This document shows, piece after piece, positions 11,070-23,590 of a DNA stretch of 64,000 bases. The DNA is taken from assembly GCF_027942865.1 (NCBI RefSeq), contig NC_134510.1, forward strand, positions 35,022,663 through 35,086,662. Direction: 5' to 3'. The notes under the pieces were generated by a model. The model was not told the DNA's origin. It did no database searches and saw only the letters and a program-made list of their open reading frames with translations. This DNA comes from Odontesthes bonariensis (taxonomy: Eukaryota > Chordata > Actinopteri > Atheriniformes > Atherinopsidae). The position numbers and the translations under genes were made by a program. Positions within the stretch are counted from its first letter, which is position 1, and each line of letters opens with the position of its first letter.

Positions 11070-11480
11070 TCCTGAAAATCAAAATCAACTCAAATCTATT
11101 TATATAGCACATTTCATGTACAAAACAATTCAAAGTGCTTCACATAAAATAAAAGCATTGCAGCAGGGAGTGTAAGAAGCATTAAAAATGCATAAAAGAA
11201 TATAAAGAGAAACAAATAAAATCATTTAAATGAATTTAAAAACAGGCAACAGTCCAGATAAGTTCAAAGATATCATGCAGATTTCATGCATAGACACATG
11301 AGAAAAGAAATGTTTTTAACCTGGATTTAAAAATATCTCCATTTGGTGAAAGTTTAATCTCCACTGGCAGTTTGTTCCACTTGTTTGCAGCATAACAGCT
11401 AAATGCTGCTTCTCCATGTTTAGTCTGGACTCTGGACTGGACCAGCTGACCTGAGTCCTTGGATCTAAGAGAGGAAAAAG
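11070..11480 (-). mobile_element. 5'-truncated LINE (L2/Rex-like) 3' end
   Basis: On the minus strand from about 11475 the frame gives LRSKDSGQLVQSRVQTKHGE, AAFSCYAANKWNKLPVEIKL and FKSRLKTFLFSCVYA then stop (near 11284). This is the well-conserved C-terminus of fish L2/Rex-like reverse transcriptases. It is followed by a 3' UTR ending in the 'gtgctatataaatagatttgagttgattttg' type of tail (here on the plus strand near 11070-11115). The reverse transcriptase core is absent. A second copy of the same 3' UTR lies at 17013-17150. Confidence 0.75.
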
Positions 11481-11666
11481 CCAAAATGCATAATATGACC
11501 ACTTTAACCAATAAGAGGAGCAAGAAGCAACAATCCTCTGAGGAGGGGTTAAAAAAATGGGGGATGCATTCAACATTTAATCTCCATATCAGTATATTTG
11601 GTGGACAATAAACCTCCAAGCAGTGGTAAAGTCTGTCATTAAAGTGCATGCTTTGAGGTGCTTTAA

Positions 11667-12267
11667 AGCTGCAGTCTGAAACTCTTTTTCAAGCATAATG
11701 CCTGGAACTGTCCAGGGATTCTGAAAGTAGTACATTAAATACCCCAATACAAAAAAAAATGAGTTCTCTAGGTCCCCTATATGTCCCGCTAGGTCCCTCC
11801 AAAGCCAGCAGGTTTGTTTACAAAATTGCAGACCGGACCGGTAAAAGGTAACCAATCAGGTTTACGAGCTGGGCTCTGCTGCCTGTCAATCACCGATTGT
11901 GCACGCGCGATACAAGGTAGGCTCATCCCCACGCTTATTTATCTGGACTATTGAACTTCATTACGGGCTAGTCTACTTACTGTGTCTTCCATGATCGCAA
12001 ATGACAGGTGAGTTGATGAATGAGGAGTCGTGTACGCGCATCTGGCGTGCACGTAGACGTGCACGAGTTCTCATGTGTTTTGATGTGGCGGGACAGGAAG
12101 TTGAATAACTTTTTATTTTTCGGTTAAAAAATAAGCATTTCTTGCATTTTGCGACTACGGAGGTCACCGTTTTCAACTTCAAGCGTTCTGATAGATCATG
12201 TAAACTCTTAAAATGCCAAAAATTAGAACTTTACGTATGACAACAACAAATCCTGCAGACTGCAGCT
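11667..12267. mobile_element. TTAA-site MITE, family 1, copy 1
   Basis: Terminal inverted repeats AGCTGCAGTCTG are flanked by TTAA at 11663-11666 and 12268-12271. A near-identical element sits at 57336-57913 with the same TTAA flanks. TTAA duplications are typical of piggyBac-type elements; a TA duplication with slightly longer repeats would also fit. The copy is about 600 bp; copy 2 is 578 bp and lacks a ~30-bp block that is near 11920-11950 here. No transposase. Confidence 0.85.
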
Positions 12268-12271
12268 TTAA

Positions 12272-15200
12272 CTGTCACGACACTTTCGGGCTTTTTGTGC
12301 TCCAATCAGGCTTTAGAGACCCTGCAGTCTTGGACTCTCTGCTCTGGTCCTTGTAGGTGAGCAACAGCAGTTTCAGCATCTCTGAAAATGATGATCTTTT
12401 TGTGGCAATGCAGGAAAATGCTTGTTTATCCATCACTGAGAGCTGGTGGGTTAGCACATTAATTCCATGTGGAGAGATTGATGTCAGCCTTTGAAGTCCA
12501 ACCACATGGTCACAGTCTCCTTTTGAACTCATACATAATTGGTATCAGTTGTTAAAAGGAGGAGAGGGACAAGAAGTGATTAAAAAAAGGCTTTAAATGA
12601 TAATAATTTGGCTTATCTGTGAAATGAAAGAGGACATCGCTGAATAAATGTGTTTGAATAAAGGTAAAAGGGTTTATTCTGCCATCTTAAATTCATCTGT
12701 CAACATTTCAAAAGGAATTATTAATTTCCTCATCAAAAGACTTAATTGGAGGCAAAGGTCTGAAGAAGACGGAGCATTGATCTGTTTTCCAAGGAAGTTG
12801 TTTCTTGTTTCGAAAAGTTTGGAGTCGAACTTGGAGAACAGTCTGATACAATCAGGTTTTTGCAGTCCTGCTGCCCGACAGAGCTTCTTATCAAAGCAGA
12901 GCAACGTTATCTGTTTCGCAAACAATTTGGCGCTTTGCATTCACAGTCAGGTAAATCATGTGTTTCTATCAGGATGGCGGATTCTGATGTACTCGGTCAG
13001 AAGCAGAAGCAGAAGCAGCTGTGAAATGATCATTTACTGATATCCAAAGTTGGAGCAGCTCAGTAAAACCACTCTTAAACACACCAGCAGCTGCTAGTCA
13101 AAATGCCACATCCCACCCGGACTTGTATTTCTTCTTATTCTAAAATTGACTCATTCTGATCGGTCAGGAAATACTTTTTCCCTGAATATACTCCAACCGT
13201 CTTGATTGATGTCGGAAAACTTCCATTTTGCATCATTACTGAAGCTGCTCCTGTTGTTCTCTGGGGCTGATGTGTTTCCTGGAAGCCGAGCGTGGAGGCT
13301 TGAGTTTTGCTGATATGTCATTAATGACCCAGTGGATGTTATTTGCGGAGGGAAAACCATGCAAATATGATTCGTGACAGAGGATATTTCCCTTTGCTCT
13401 ATTTCAGCCTGAGCTACTTTTTAATGATGTTTACTCTTACAGCAAAGAAAAACAAGTGAGCACACATGAGGATGACATGCAGTGCAAGGTTTGCCCTGCA
13501 GGTGACAGCAGCCACATATTTAAATGCAAATACATGCAAACGCCGCAGAAAACATGCAGAAGAGAGAAAGGGGGAAATATTATCCCTCCATTTTTCTTAA
13601 TGTTGAGAATGAGTCAGCCCAATTTTTAGTCTTCCAGCCTCCTACAAAGATCGGTTCAGCTGTTTCCTGAAAGTGACACTCAGCTTCTGCTCCGTCACAG
13701 TTTCAGCCAGCTCATCACTATTTGTACTTTTCCTCTGCGCCCCTTTGCTTTAACCTGCAAATCTAATGGTTTTGTCAGAGTGAGTAGTACCACAAAAGAA
13801 AAAGAAACTATCAGCAGATCTTTACTCGTGGACCAAAAAAAAAAAAAAAAATAGGGGGAAAAAAAATCAATCTCAATCAAAACCGTCGACATTTCTTTCA
13901 CAGTTGTGCACAATCCCAATAATGTCTTTGAGATTTGAAATGCTGAGGGGTGCAACTCAAACCCCCGAATGCTGCTGTTCTCACCAGCCTTGAGCTGTTT
14001 TTTACCTTTTTTTGCCCACTTAAAAAAAAAAAACAACCCAGTAAAACGGCTGACTTCCCCCACGGATTTAAAGCAGCGACATGTAAAACGAGTTCCTCTC
14101 TTAACTCTGTGTGTTCACGCAGAGCCCTTTGTTTTGACAGGTTCAAAGAAGAAAAACAACAAATCACATCTAAGATTTGCATCAAGTTAACTAGGGTGCC
14201 ATGGTAACTGCTTCAAGGCTGGGTTTTCTGAGATCTGGGACAGTAGCTTTCAGAAAGTTCAGCATTCAAGGGCAGATAATCTCATATAATTGGAAAAAAA
14301 CCTTCAGTACAGAACAAGGTTCCCTCTTGACTTTGTTCTTGGAAGCTGTGAGGTTCCATTAACCTTAAGTCACCCAGCTAAGGCTTTAGCTGAGCGTACA
14401 TGTTGTTTTCCAACGGACAACCTGTTTCAAATTCATACAATTGCAATCATTCTCAGCTGGAAGTTGCCCAGCTCTACCTCTGGAGCAGCTGGCTGCTATC
14501 TGCCTCTCTCCACACAAGGAAATGTTGCAGACAAAAGAATTACTGGCAGCAGTTCAATCTTCAGACTGGAACTGTTGAAGATCCTCTAAAAAGCCAAAAG
14601 GCACATACATCACCTGCTTTAATTTGCTTTTATTGAGCCGTCTTAGAAGAAGGCACCATCTCATAAAGCCATGTTACATGACTTGAAAGCACTCAGGACA
14701 AAAGGAGGAGTTCTGAGATTTGGTTAAATCCACCGCAGGCTTTAAAAAGAACACCTCCCACAGAGAATGATGTTAGCAAATGCTAATCGTGACCTGAGCA
14801 CACGCCCATGTTTTAGATTTAACCTCCTTTACAGTCCCCGGTGGCTGCGCTTCCTGCTGCTGAGGATCACAGTGGAAGTTTGACTTCTGCCAGAAATGTG
14901 CTGTAATAACCTTTGGTAAGGGCATACCTCATCCTCGCTCCACGAAGTGCAGTTTTGTCGGGCCGAGGGGAGCTTTTGTGTTATTGGAGAAAGTGATGAA
15001 GGGGGTATTAAAAGAGGGGAGGTGAGCTAATTGTAGTCTATGTAGAGGAGCAGCTGGTAGTGAAAACTATACTGTGTTCCTGAGGCAGAAGGATGAAAAA
15101 GTCCAGTGTTATTGTGACTCATCATCTGAGAGGCGCTGTAATAGTCGGATCACAGCACTTTCATCCAGCAAAGATTCTCATTTCTCTGTGTGTGTTCCAC

Positions 15201-16301
15201 TCTCAGATAGCTGCAGAAAGGCCACACAGCATGCCCTGCGGTGCACACAGCGCCTTATCACCAGTCGTGCTACAATAATGCGACTGTTGTCAGTTACGCC
15301 GCCCGGCATTTATTTGCAATGCTTTGCAATCCCCCAGAGGAAGATAAGTGGTTGAGGTGTTTAGGTGGAGCATTCTGTGACAGAACGAGTGGCGAGGCTG
15401 AGATCTTCCTGCCCACGCAGCATCCAAAACAGCTCGCAGATGCAGCACCAATGGTGAATACACACTTAGGGACACACACATGCTTGCATACATATTCAGA
15501 CGCTTGCATAATTTACACAGCACTTCTATCAGAAAGGAAATCCTGAATTTATTTACCAAAATGTTTGATGGAGCCAAAAAAACTGTCTGTTTATAGATTC
15601 CTTTGTCAGGGTCAAAGCATAAAATCTGTTTGAGGATTAAAGCATAAAATCAGCCCCAGCTCTCATCCTTAGACAAGTATAATTATCCTGACGTATAATA
15701 TAAACATTAGAAGGAATTATAAACTAATAATAACAATAATCAGACCAATAATTTCCTTTGTATAGCTCTTTTTAGGCTGGGAACACATTTAATATGGAAA
15801 TGGATGATTTCCTTATCAGCATAACATTAACAAAAAAAAACAAGAATTATAAAGTCAGTGATTTAAAAAAGAAAAGAAAAATAATAATTTAAAGAAGAAT
15901 TAAAAGACATAAAGCACACAGCTGGATGGCGCAGCAAAACTGTATATAATGTGCATAAAAGACTAATTATCAGTGTACCTGATGGCTCAGTTTAAAAGCA
16001 GAAACCTGGATATGTGATGCTTTGTAAGTCATGAGTAGAAGGTCTGACTGGATTCTAAGACAGTAGGTTAAAATAAGGGAGAGTGAGATAGCAGAGTTTG
16101 GTGAAACAGGTACGTAAGTCCTTAAAGGAATTGACAGGAAGCACCAAAAACTGAGAAAACCTCTTGAGAGTCAGTCCCTATGGGCGGGGTTCTTACATGC
16201 AAACAGGATTGGATGTAACTGTGATTGGTAATCACAAGACTGGAGTAAACTTCCTTAAAAAAACAAACAAAAAAAATACTGATAAAATAGATGGTTTTGA
16301 G
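12272..16301. other. 4 kb non-coding stretch, nothing assigned
   Basis: ORFs are short and none carries a recognisable domain. Local A-rich runs occur (13834-13850, 13857-13866) and a purine-rich stretch near 15830-15890. No exon-like conserved block was seen. It is the longest part of the window free of identified repeats. Confidence 0.45.
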
Positions 16302-16935
16302 CAGTGGTCCCCAAACCTTTTCTAAAGAGGGCCGGCTCGCTCTGCATGGCTCTTTGAGAGATTTTCCATGTAAATTACAGTAAATATGCCGACTGTATAC
16401 AACAGATCCATCTTAGCTGAATTTTAGCCCATTCAATGTAAGCTATTGTTATTGTTTATGTTAGGCAACTATTATGTTAAAATAATATAGCATAGTCTTA
16501 ATCGGGGGGAGGTTCAAGTAAAATATAAAATCAAAACATAACCTTTAAGATGTGCATTAAACAAAGAAAATGCTATTTTTTTAAATTTTATTAAAAGAAT
16601 CATGTACATAAAATGAGAATCATGTACATTAAAAAAAACTTTTTAGTCAGAAACAACAAAGATTCTTTGTTTCCAGCTGCTCTGGTGGGGGAATTTGGTG
16701 CCTTTCTGTAATTTTAAATCTCTAAGATCATTAAATGGGTTTGGACCATTCGCCTTAATTATTGCAAAAATGCATTTTCACAATTTTCTGATTCATTCAC
16801 CGAATACATCCTATTTCTTATATACAGTATGTTTACACTGTTTAAAATGACTCTTTGGTAAGGATATAAAATGTAATTTGCATGATTTTACAGGCGATGA
16901 CAATGAGGCCCAGTGTGTGTGTGTGCATTTAAATA
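16302..16935 (+). repeat. Diverged copy of the repeat half of the lectin-cluster tandem unit
   Basis: It begins CAGTGGTCCCCAAACC, a hAT-like terminus, and then follows, with many differences, the sequence of the tandem units (for example the part starting at 23725): GGGCCGGCTC, the TTCCATGTAAAT block, and the GATTTTACAGGCGATGAC and CCCAGTGTGTGTGTG blocks. It is the only copy with a clear left terminus and the most diverged. This suggests that the repeat half of the 1.7-kb units was originally a transposon. Confidence 0.65.
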
Positions 16936-17012
16936 TTTCAGCTCCTGTGTGGATCAATAACTTCACCTAGCTTGGCCATTCATACTAGACCACTGTTAAC
17001 ATACATAGCATA

Positions 17013-17150
17013 GAGTCAAGTCAAGTCAAATTTATTTGTATGGCACATTTCATGTACAAAACAATTCAAAGTGCTTTATATAAAATAAAAGTAAACAAAT
17101 AAAATGATTAAAATGAATTCAAATGATTAAAAACAAGCAGAGAGAGATCC
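17013..17150 (-). repeat. LINE 3' UTR fragment
   Basis: Matches the 3' UTR of the LINE at 11070-11480 (shared CACATTTCATGTACAAAACA and the AATTCAAAGTGCTT block), in the same orientation. Begins with a tandem AGTCA/AAGTC tail. No coding sequence. Confidence 0.7.
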
Positions 17151-17301
17151 ACGACTCGACCCTTAAAAGGCCTTTAAGAAGACAGAAGCTAAAACAACAT
17201 TTCAGAAGGGATAAAAGTGTGCTCTTTGGCTCCCCCTACATTTGTGCGCTGTAACACCACAATCATATAAACAAATGTCCATGTGAGCCCTGCACATGTA
17301 C

Positions 17302-17792
17302 TAGCCTGGCTGAGCGTCCACCATCTCATCGAGATGGTGGTCTGGGAACTAGGTGTGCATTTTCTCATATTTGAGGCGTGGTTTACGAATGCTTAGAGCC
17401 ATTTATTGGGCGCTACGAATGTCTATCAAATGACGTCAGATTCTTCCCATGCTGCTTTGCGCACGATTGATAGCCAGTTGTATCACTTATACCAGATGAC
17501 GACAGAAATTCGACGAAGAAGAAGAAGAAAAAAAAGTAAAATAAAAGTAAACTTGCGCTCTAAGTTACTTAAAACACTTTCTAAGGCTGCATTGAACGGT
17601 AACGTTGTGTCCGCTGCCATGTTGGATTAACACTCTACAAGCTTCGGTGTAGCGCATAGACGTCGTCAACATCTTGCTGCCCCCCCCCCCCCCCCCCCCC
17701 AAACTCAGGCAAAAATAAGGGCGGTGCTTTCCAGGCTGACTTTGCAGTGAGAATGAAATTGCGCGCAAAGCAGCATGGGAATTCCCAGGCTA
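17302..17792. mobile_element. MITE with exact 9-bp target duplication (Mutator-like)
   Basis: The element starts TAGCCTGG and ends CCAGGCTA, and both sides are flanked by CACATGTAC (17293-17301 and 17793-17801). Nested inverted motifs lie further in: CCATGCTGCTTTGCGC near 17448 against GCGCAAAGCAGCATGG near 17763. A 9-bp duplication is characteristic of Mutator-like elements. A 20-base poly-C run lies at about 17681-17700. No transposase. Confidence 0.75.
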
Positions 17793-17819
17793 CACATGTA
17801 CAGCATTTTATATGGATGT

Positions 17820-18690
17820 ATTGTCACATTAAAGAGGCCACAAAGATGCCATCAGAAGCCAACCAAGATTTTTGTTCTTCTGATTGTGGATTTGGGTTAT
17901 TTTGTCAGTTTGTTTATTCCATTACTCCCCAGCTTTATGCCTTGCAAACATGTAGGAGATGGACTTACTAAAAGTAAGTTCAAAATGATGTTGCTTCTGA
18001 TGCTGGGAGGGTGGGCGGACAGCAATTCAGCCACGAAGTGGTCGGCCATGTAAAATGACAGAGCGGGGTCAGCGGATGCTGAGGCACACAGTGCGCAGAG
18101 GTCGCCGACTTTCTGCAGAGTCAATCGCTGCAGACGTCCAACCTTCATGTGGCCTTCAGATTAGCTCAAGAACAGCGCGTAGAGAGCTTCATGGAATGGG
18201 TTTCCATGGCAACTGCATCCAAGCCATACATCACCAAGTGCAATGCAAAGCGTCGGATGCAGCGGTGTAAAGCACGCAGCCGCTGGACTCTAGAGCAGTG
18301 GAGACGCGTTCTCTGCAGTGACGAATCACGCTTCTCCATCTGGCAATCTGATGGAGGAGTCTGGGTTTGGCGGTTACCAGGGAAACGGTACTTGTCTGAC
18401 TGCATTGTGCCAAGTGTGAAGTTTGGTGGAGGGGGATTATGGTGTGGGGTTGTTGTTCAGGAGCTGGGCATGGCCCCTTAGATCCAGTGAAAGGAACTCT
18501 GTCTGCCTTCTGTACAGTCCAACATCAGTGTCTGACCTCACAGATGAGCTTCTGGAAGAACGGCCAAAAAATGATAAACACATGCCTAATCATTGTGGAA
18601 AGCTTCCCAGAAGAGTTGAAGCTGTTATAGCTGCAAAGGGTGGGCCGGCGTCATATTAAACCCTCTGGATTAAGAATGGGATGTTACTTA
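17820..18690 (+). pseudogene. Internally deleted Tc1-like transposon
   Basis: The reading frames hold a Tc1-type N-terminal region (QRMLRHTVRRGRRLSAESIA), then ARSRWTLEQWRRVLCSDESR and FSIWQSDGGVWVWRLPGKRY, ending in KFGGGGLWCGVVV. The first catalytic aspartate is intact (SDES). After 18500 the sequence jumps to the C-terminal tail (DLTDELLEERP..LPRRVEAVIAAKGGPASY, stop near 18658), so the second aspartate and third catalytic residue are deleted. Several frame changes occur near 18160 and 18480. Confidence 0.85.
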
Positions 18691-18830
18691 AGTTCATCTG
18701 CGTGTAAGTCCTTTGCTGCATGCCTTCCCCACACTCTCTGGGCCCTTTAGCGTGTACCTACTGTTGAATGAAAGCTATTTCTGCCCTTAAAGAGAAAGAG
18801 AACCTTTGAGGTCAATCTTTGCATATGGAA

Positions 18831-18888
18831 ATAGTGGTAGGAGCAGTGCGCTCCGACTGTACGTCTATTTGCATATGTCTTTCATAAT
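18831..18888. promoter_or_regulatory. Imperfect palindrome with octamer-like ends, copy 1
   Basis: The 58 bases form an imperfect hairpin: GCATATGGAAATAG at the left pairs with CTATTTGCATATG at the right around a GGAGCAGTGCGCTCC centre. Both ends carry a TTTGCATATG motif close to the octamer ATTTGCAT. A second, better palindrome lies at 42951-43008, and both stand upstream of a lectin gene. Regulatory role is inference. Confidence 0.4.
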
Positions 18889-19064
18889 ATGAAATTGTGG
18901 TTTTGTAGGAGCAAACAAAAGCAAATGAAGAATGAATGGTTCATGTGTCCAACACGTTTGGCTTATTGTGAAAATTTGGAAATATTTGCAAATAGATAGC
19001 CATGTAGAAGCTTTACAGCTGGTTTTATGTCACATTGTCTTCTTGTTTGCAGTAAACATAAAAA

Positions 19065-19104
19065 ATGGATGGGTTCATGATGATGATGGCTGCTCTGTTC
19101 TTTG
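19065..19104 (+). pseudogene. Orphan lectin signal-peptide exon
   Basis: The 40 bases encode MDGFMMMMAALFFG with a preceding splice acceptor (TTGTTTGCAG, 19043-19052) and a following GTAAGA donor, and so match exon 1 of genes A, B and C (they have T for the first A at residue 9). The intron-1 sequence that follows is homologous to the genes for about 190 bases and then stops near 19290. The gene-A promoter block starts about 40 bases later. No lectin-domain exon follows before the gene-A upstream block, so this is what remains of a deleted duplicate, or an alternative first exon of gene A. Confidence 0.75.
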
Positions 19105-19329
19105 GTAAGAGCATTAATGTTTCAGCATTATCGAGGAAATAAATGAGTGTTTCTCTTTTTCAATCATACCACATCGACAGGTGGTGACAGAAGACAGTTT
19201 TCTTCTATTGAAACACAGACAAAGGGATAAAAAAACTAACAGTATTATTTCCAGTAAACCGTAACTGACTTTATTCAGTAAACAATAAACTACAACCCTA
19301 ACCCAAGCCAATCCCGAAAATAAAGTCTC

Positions 19330-19557
19330 CTATTGGCCCTAAAATTACCTTTTTCCACACAATAATCAGTTTTACAGAGACTGTATTGATCTCTAAGCAG
19401 TGGAAGGACAGCCCACAAAAAATAACTTCCCCAAAGGAAAACTTTGCATATGAAAATTACACCAAGAATTTTTTATACAGTTACATCTCTGACTTCACAT
19501 ATATACCAGTTCAATTCATACCGGACTTCAGAACCTCCGGCTGTTGCACTCAGACTT
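19330..19557 (+). promoter_or_regulatory. Gene A upstream block and candidate non-coding first exon
   Basis: This block is conserved upstream of genes A, B and C. It has an octamer-like TTTGCATATGAAAATTACAC (19444-19463), a TATA-like TTATACA (19473-19479) and, about 80 bases downstream, a GTAAGT donor at 19558. The acceptor TTGTTTGCAG at 20079-20088, 12 bases before the start codon, gives a coherent 5' UTR exon and an intron of about 530 bases. The TSS was not determined. The same octamer/TATA spacing holds in B (29645-29862) and C (44340-44563). Confidence 0.5.
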
Positions 19558-20100
19558 GTAAGTAACTTTAATATTTCCAATGTACTTATCAGATGAATAG
19601 AGTATCAAACCTTTACAATGTGACTGAAAGACTCACATGGAGCTAGTTTTTAAATCATACAGTCAACTTTTAGTTGAGTTTCAATTGGTAAAAATCTTCT
19701 TTCTCGATGACAAAATCAAAACCTTTGATGGTTTATAGCTGTGAACAAGTACAGACTAAGTTAGTTACTGAGTTTACATATAAATTTGACCATCAGTCAA
19801 CAGGAAACTAATCAGGCAATATACTAAAAATCATTCATTTCTTTTGGGCTCATCTTCATAAAGAACCACAAACTTTCTTTTGTTGCAATCTGTTTTTTCT
19901 TGGTTATTTTAATGATTGTAAGCTGGATAAATTTGAGAATAATTTTGGATTATTCCAGTTTTCAACCAGTAGAGATCTCACTCAGGCAGAATAAAGTCAA
20001 CAAGTATTTATTTGGAAATATTTGCAAATAAATAGTCATGCAGAAGCTTTACAGCTGGTTTTGTGTCACATTATCTTCTTGTTTGCAGTAAACATCAAAA

Positions 20101-22357
20101 ATGGATGGGTTCATGATGATGATGACTGCTCTCTTCTTTGGTAAGAGCATTAATGTTTCAGCATTATCGATGAAATAAATGAGTGTTTCTCTTTTTCAAT
20201 CATACCACATCGACAGGTGATGACAGAAGACAGTTTTCTTCTATTGAAACACAGAAAAAGGAGATAAAATCTAACAGTATTTTACCAGTAAACAGTAACT
20301 GACTTTATTAATTAAACAAAACAGTGTTTATACCAACATTTTCTGCCCCATAATACAAAAAGAAAAAAGAGTGTTCATATTTGAGCACTCTGATCTAAGC
20401 TTTAAAGGAATAATTGCTGCGAGTTTTAAGAACTTCACCATAATTTAGTTTAATTTGTTTAAATGATTCAGTAAACACTAACTACATCCTCCATCTGTAT
20501 GTAGGACTTGACCTCAGCTCCTGCTCACAGTACCCCGCGCGTCATTACCACTATGTTAACTTACCAATGAATTGGGCCGACGCTCAACAGTACTGCAGAG
20601 ACAAATACACTGACTTGGCCACCTTCGAAAGCATGGATGATATAAGCAGGCTGAAAGCTGATTTCTCTTATTCCTATGCGTGGATCGGACTCTGGGATGA
20701 CCCCAAGTCCTGGAAAACTTCCATGGGCAATGACACCAACTCTTGGAGATGGTCAACGACCGGGGAAACGAGCAAAACCGGTTTCCAGATGTGGGATTCT
20801 GGTCAACCAGATTACATATGGGCAAAGGAAACGTGTGTAGCGATGGACACCAGAGGACCATGGTTTGATGTGGATTGTTACATGACCAGATACTTTATTT
20901 GCTACAATGGTAAGTCATGTTTTATAGATTTAATCCAGTGATTTTTAAAAGATTTTTTAATAAATAGTATTAAAAGGTGTCTCCTCCAGTGCAGCAATGC
21001 TTCTCTTTATGCCTCTTACTATGGAAGACCCTGAGTGCCAAGTACATAAAACTTTACGCACGTCTTAGTAACTATAACTATAATAGATTCTATTTAAATA
21101 AGCAAACGTATACATTCATATGATGCTCTTTGTATGTGGCAGCAGTCACTAAGCCTTATTATTAGCATACAAAAGGAGTTTATTTTAAAAGCCATGCTGA
21201 TATTGACATGAAAATGCTACATGAAAGAAAGTTATGATGAAAGTTCAATAGCCATAGCTGTTAACATTAGGGGAAACTTGCATCTTACAGCACATGTCTG
21301 AAAAACATCTGAAAGATTCTTGCAACCAAAAACAATGTGGTTCTTTGTTCCCCCTGACTGTTGTGGGAACTAAGATTATTTCTGTGCTGGTAAGGCATCT
21401 TTGTCCTTAAATGTGGCAGACCAACTTAATTTTCAGGATATTTTATGGGAAAATGTTACCCATGAAGAAAAACCTAGCTACACTTAGGAGAACCACAAGC
21501 TGGCAGGTTTCCAGTAAATAGTTCTTGTTGGCTTCTATCTAAGCACTTGGGAACAGCTGAGCAGTTGTTATCAATATCTTCATCATTGTGCAAAAACAAA
21601 CTGAAATGCAGCACAAGAGGAATAATTGAACTTCCACTGGTTTATTTTCTGTTGCAGTAACAAAGCAAAACAAGAAAAACTATGTGTACATCTCACAAGG
21701 GGAAACATGGAAGTCTGCTCAAGAGTACTGCAGGAAACACTACACGGACTTAGCAATGATTGAAAATGAGGAAGAAAACGCTGAGGCTTTCAGGATAAAA
21801 CCATCTGGATATGCACTTTGGATCGGTCTGTACAGAGTTCCATGGACTTGGTCCGACAAGAGCAAAAGCTCCTTCACCAACTGGGACCCTGAAGACAATG
21901 CTTATAATCAACACTGTGTGTTAGAACATAATTTGCATCAGTGGCATGATGGGGTCTGTAGTTTCAAGTATCCATTTATCTGCCATCAAGGTGATTATTC
22001 ATAACATTATAAAGAAATACATTTTCTTTTCAGTTAAAATGTGTCCCATTATTTCTGACTCAGTGTTTATGTTCAGTTCCAAGGAGGATCACCACTTTCA
22101 AGATAACGACTGAGACTGATGCTGACCTGACTGATCCAGCTGTTTACAGCCAGGTCCTCCAGCAGGTAAAACTTTCTGTCCCCGTTTTTATTTCAGTATA
22201 AATTATGGTTATGTCGGTGACTGCTTATTTAATTCCTCTTCAGATGAACGACTTGCTGACACGTCAGGGATTGACTGACTTCAAACTGCGATGGAAGAGT
22301 CCACCCAAAAAACTGAAAAAAAAGACTGAGAGGAATTCACAAAACCCAGTGAATTAA
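20101..22357 (+). CDS. Gene A: secreted double C-type lectin domain protein (CLEC20A-like)
   Basis: Exons: 20101-20140, 20505-20909, 21658-21990, 22077-22165, 22244-22357, all with GT/AG borders and compatible phases (1,1,1,0); 326 residues. A methionine-rich hydrophobic signal peptide (about 1-19) is followed by two C-type lectin domains (about 20-148 and 150-259), each on its own exon. Both have WIGL and four disulfide cysteines: CTLD1 QYC, ETC, DVDC, FIC; CTLD2 EYC, QHC, GVC, FIC. CTLD1 has QPD (galactose-type) in the calcium-loop position but WFD for the usual WND; CTLD2 has WDPEDN in place of EPN/QPD. The C-terminus has a conserved LTDP block, LTDFKLRW and a basic tail; no membrane span. 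The family resemblance is from memory. Likely role: secreted carbohydrate or pathogen binding; calcium binding uncertain. Confidence 0.9.
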
Positions 22358-22961
22358 ATCAGGGAACAATCATGTCCTCAACTGTTCTTAATGCCGTTTT
22401 GATTGTCTCTCTTCACTGTGGTGAACTGTACTTAAGCTTTTATGTAGTTTGACTTGAGTGGTATTTGATTTATAACCAAATCACATACGCATATATATTT
22501 GTGTGGCTTTTATTCAGCTCCAGCTCTACTTTAGTTGGAACACCAAACCCTGAAGTACATGATGATTTTACCTGTGCACAACTCACATTTTCTAAACAGT
22601 ATCACGTCTGCAACCGTAATGTCTCACGTGGAGGCTCAGAAACCGACAGCAGCAACTCGAGGACAAAATGAGAGACGGGACTGATAGATTTTTAAGTTTC
22701 TTTTTCTTTCTTTTGCTCTAATTTAAGTGACAGATTGAACCAAAGTGACACTTTTACCAACAACTAATCATATGATATGCATTTATAACAGAGCTTCATT
22801 AGATAAGGGCCATGATTTCTGTGCTTGTTTGTTGTTTTATTCTTTTTAATAATTACTTAAGTTCAATTAATTTTTTTAAAAACTCTGTGTTTTTATTTCT
22901 CACTGAGTGATTTTATTACTGTCATCAGCAGATAAGATAACCTGGAACATATTTTAAGATA

Positions 22962-22967
22962 AATAAA
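22962..22967 (+). terminator. Candidate polyadenylation signal, gene A
   Basis: AATAAA about 605 bases after the stop codon, in a segment conserved downstream of genes B (35822) and C. It is the first canonical hexamer in the shared 3' flank. Confidence 0.5.
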
Positions 22968-22970
22968 GAT

Positions 22971-23590
22971 AGTCTGAATAATAATGAGCTTGTTTTCTGA
23001 TTTTTCAACCAATAAAACTCTGAACATGTCTTTATATTCCCAAGAGATCTCAAAGTTTAAAGCAATGACAGCCGCTGCTTATTATAAAACAATTTCAAAT
23101 CCATCAGTGTTTTTACTAATGACTTTTCCCTTCAATTTTATGATCATTTGTATTTCTACAAGACATGTTTTCTGCAAAGAGACCATGTCTATACTCAGAT
23201 TAAACATGTGTCCCTGATTAGTGTCTGTCTGATTATGCCTGTGCAGTTTTATCTGTGCTGCATGTGTATATATTCATGGTAACATTACGTGACCACTGCA
23301 TCAGCAGCATCTGATGTCATTTTCTATATTCAGATTACACATTCAAGGTTTAAGTTCATCGTTATTGTCACCGGGGGGGCATTTAGTGTGCAGCAGCAGA
23401 AACAGTCAGCCAAAAACAGTTGTCTTAAACTTATTTTGATGGTTATTTCTTCATATGATGATTCAGTTACAGAATAAGGCTTTTATCAGTGCAGATAACA
23501 GTCTTGTATTGCTTTGATTTGACATGTGGTCTTAATGGGCTGCTTTTAAGTCACAGATTCAGACTCTCTCTCTAACGAAAAATTACCTTT
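22971..23590. other. Spacer between gene A and the tandem units
   Basis: No gene or recognised repeat. The last ~30 bases run into the first tandem unit. Confidence 0.45.

Noticed and set aside
20556..20861. Antisense ORFs in the lectin exons (also 30877-31146 and 45593-45793)
   Set aside because: They mirror the conserved coding strand; the sense frame has splice sites, cysteines and WIGL.
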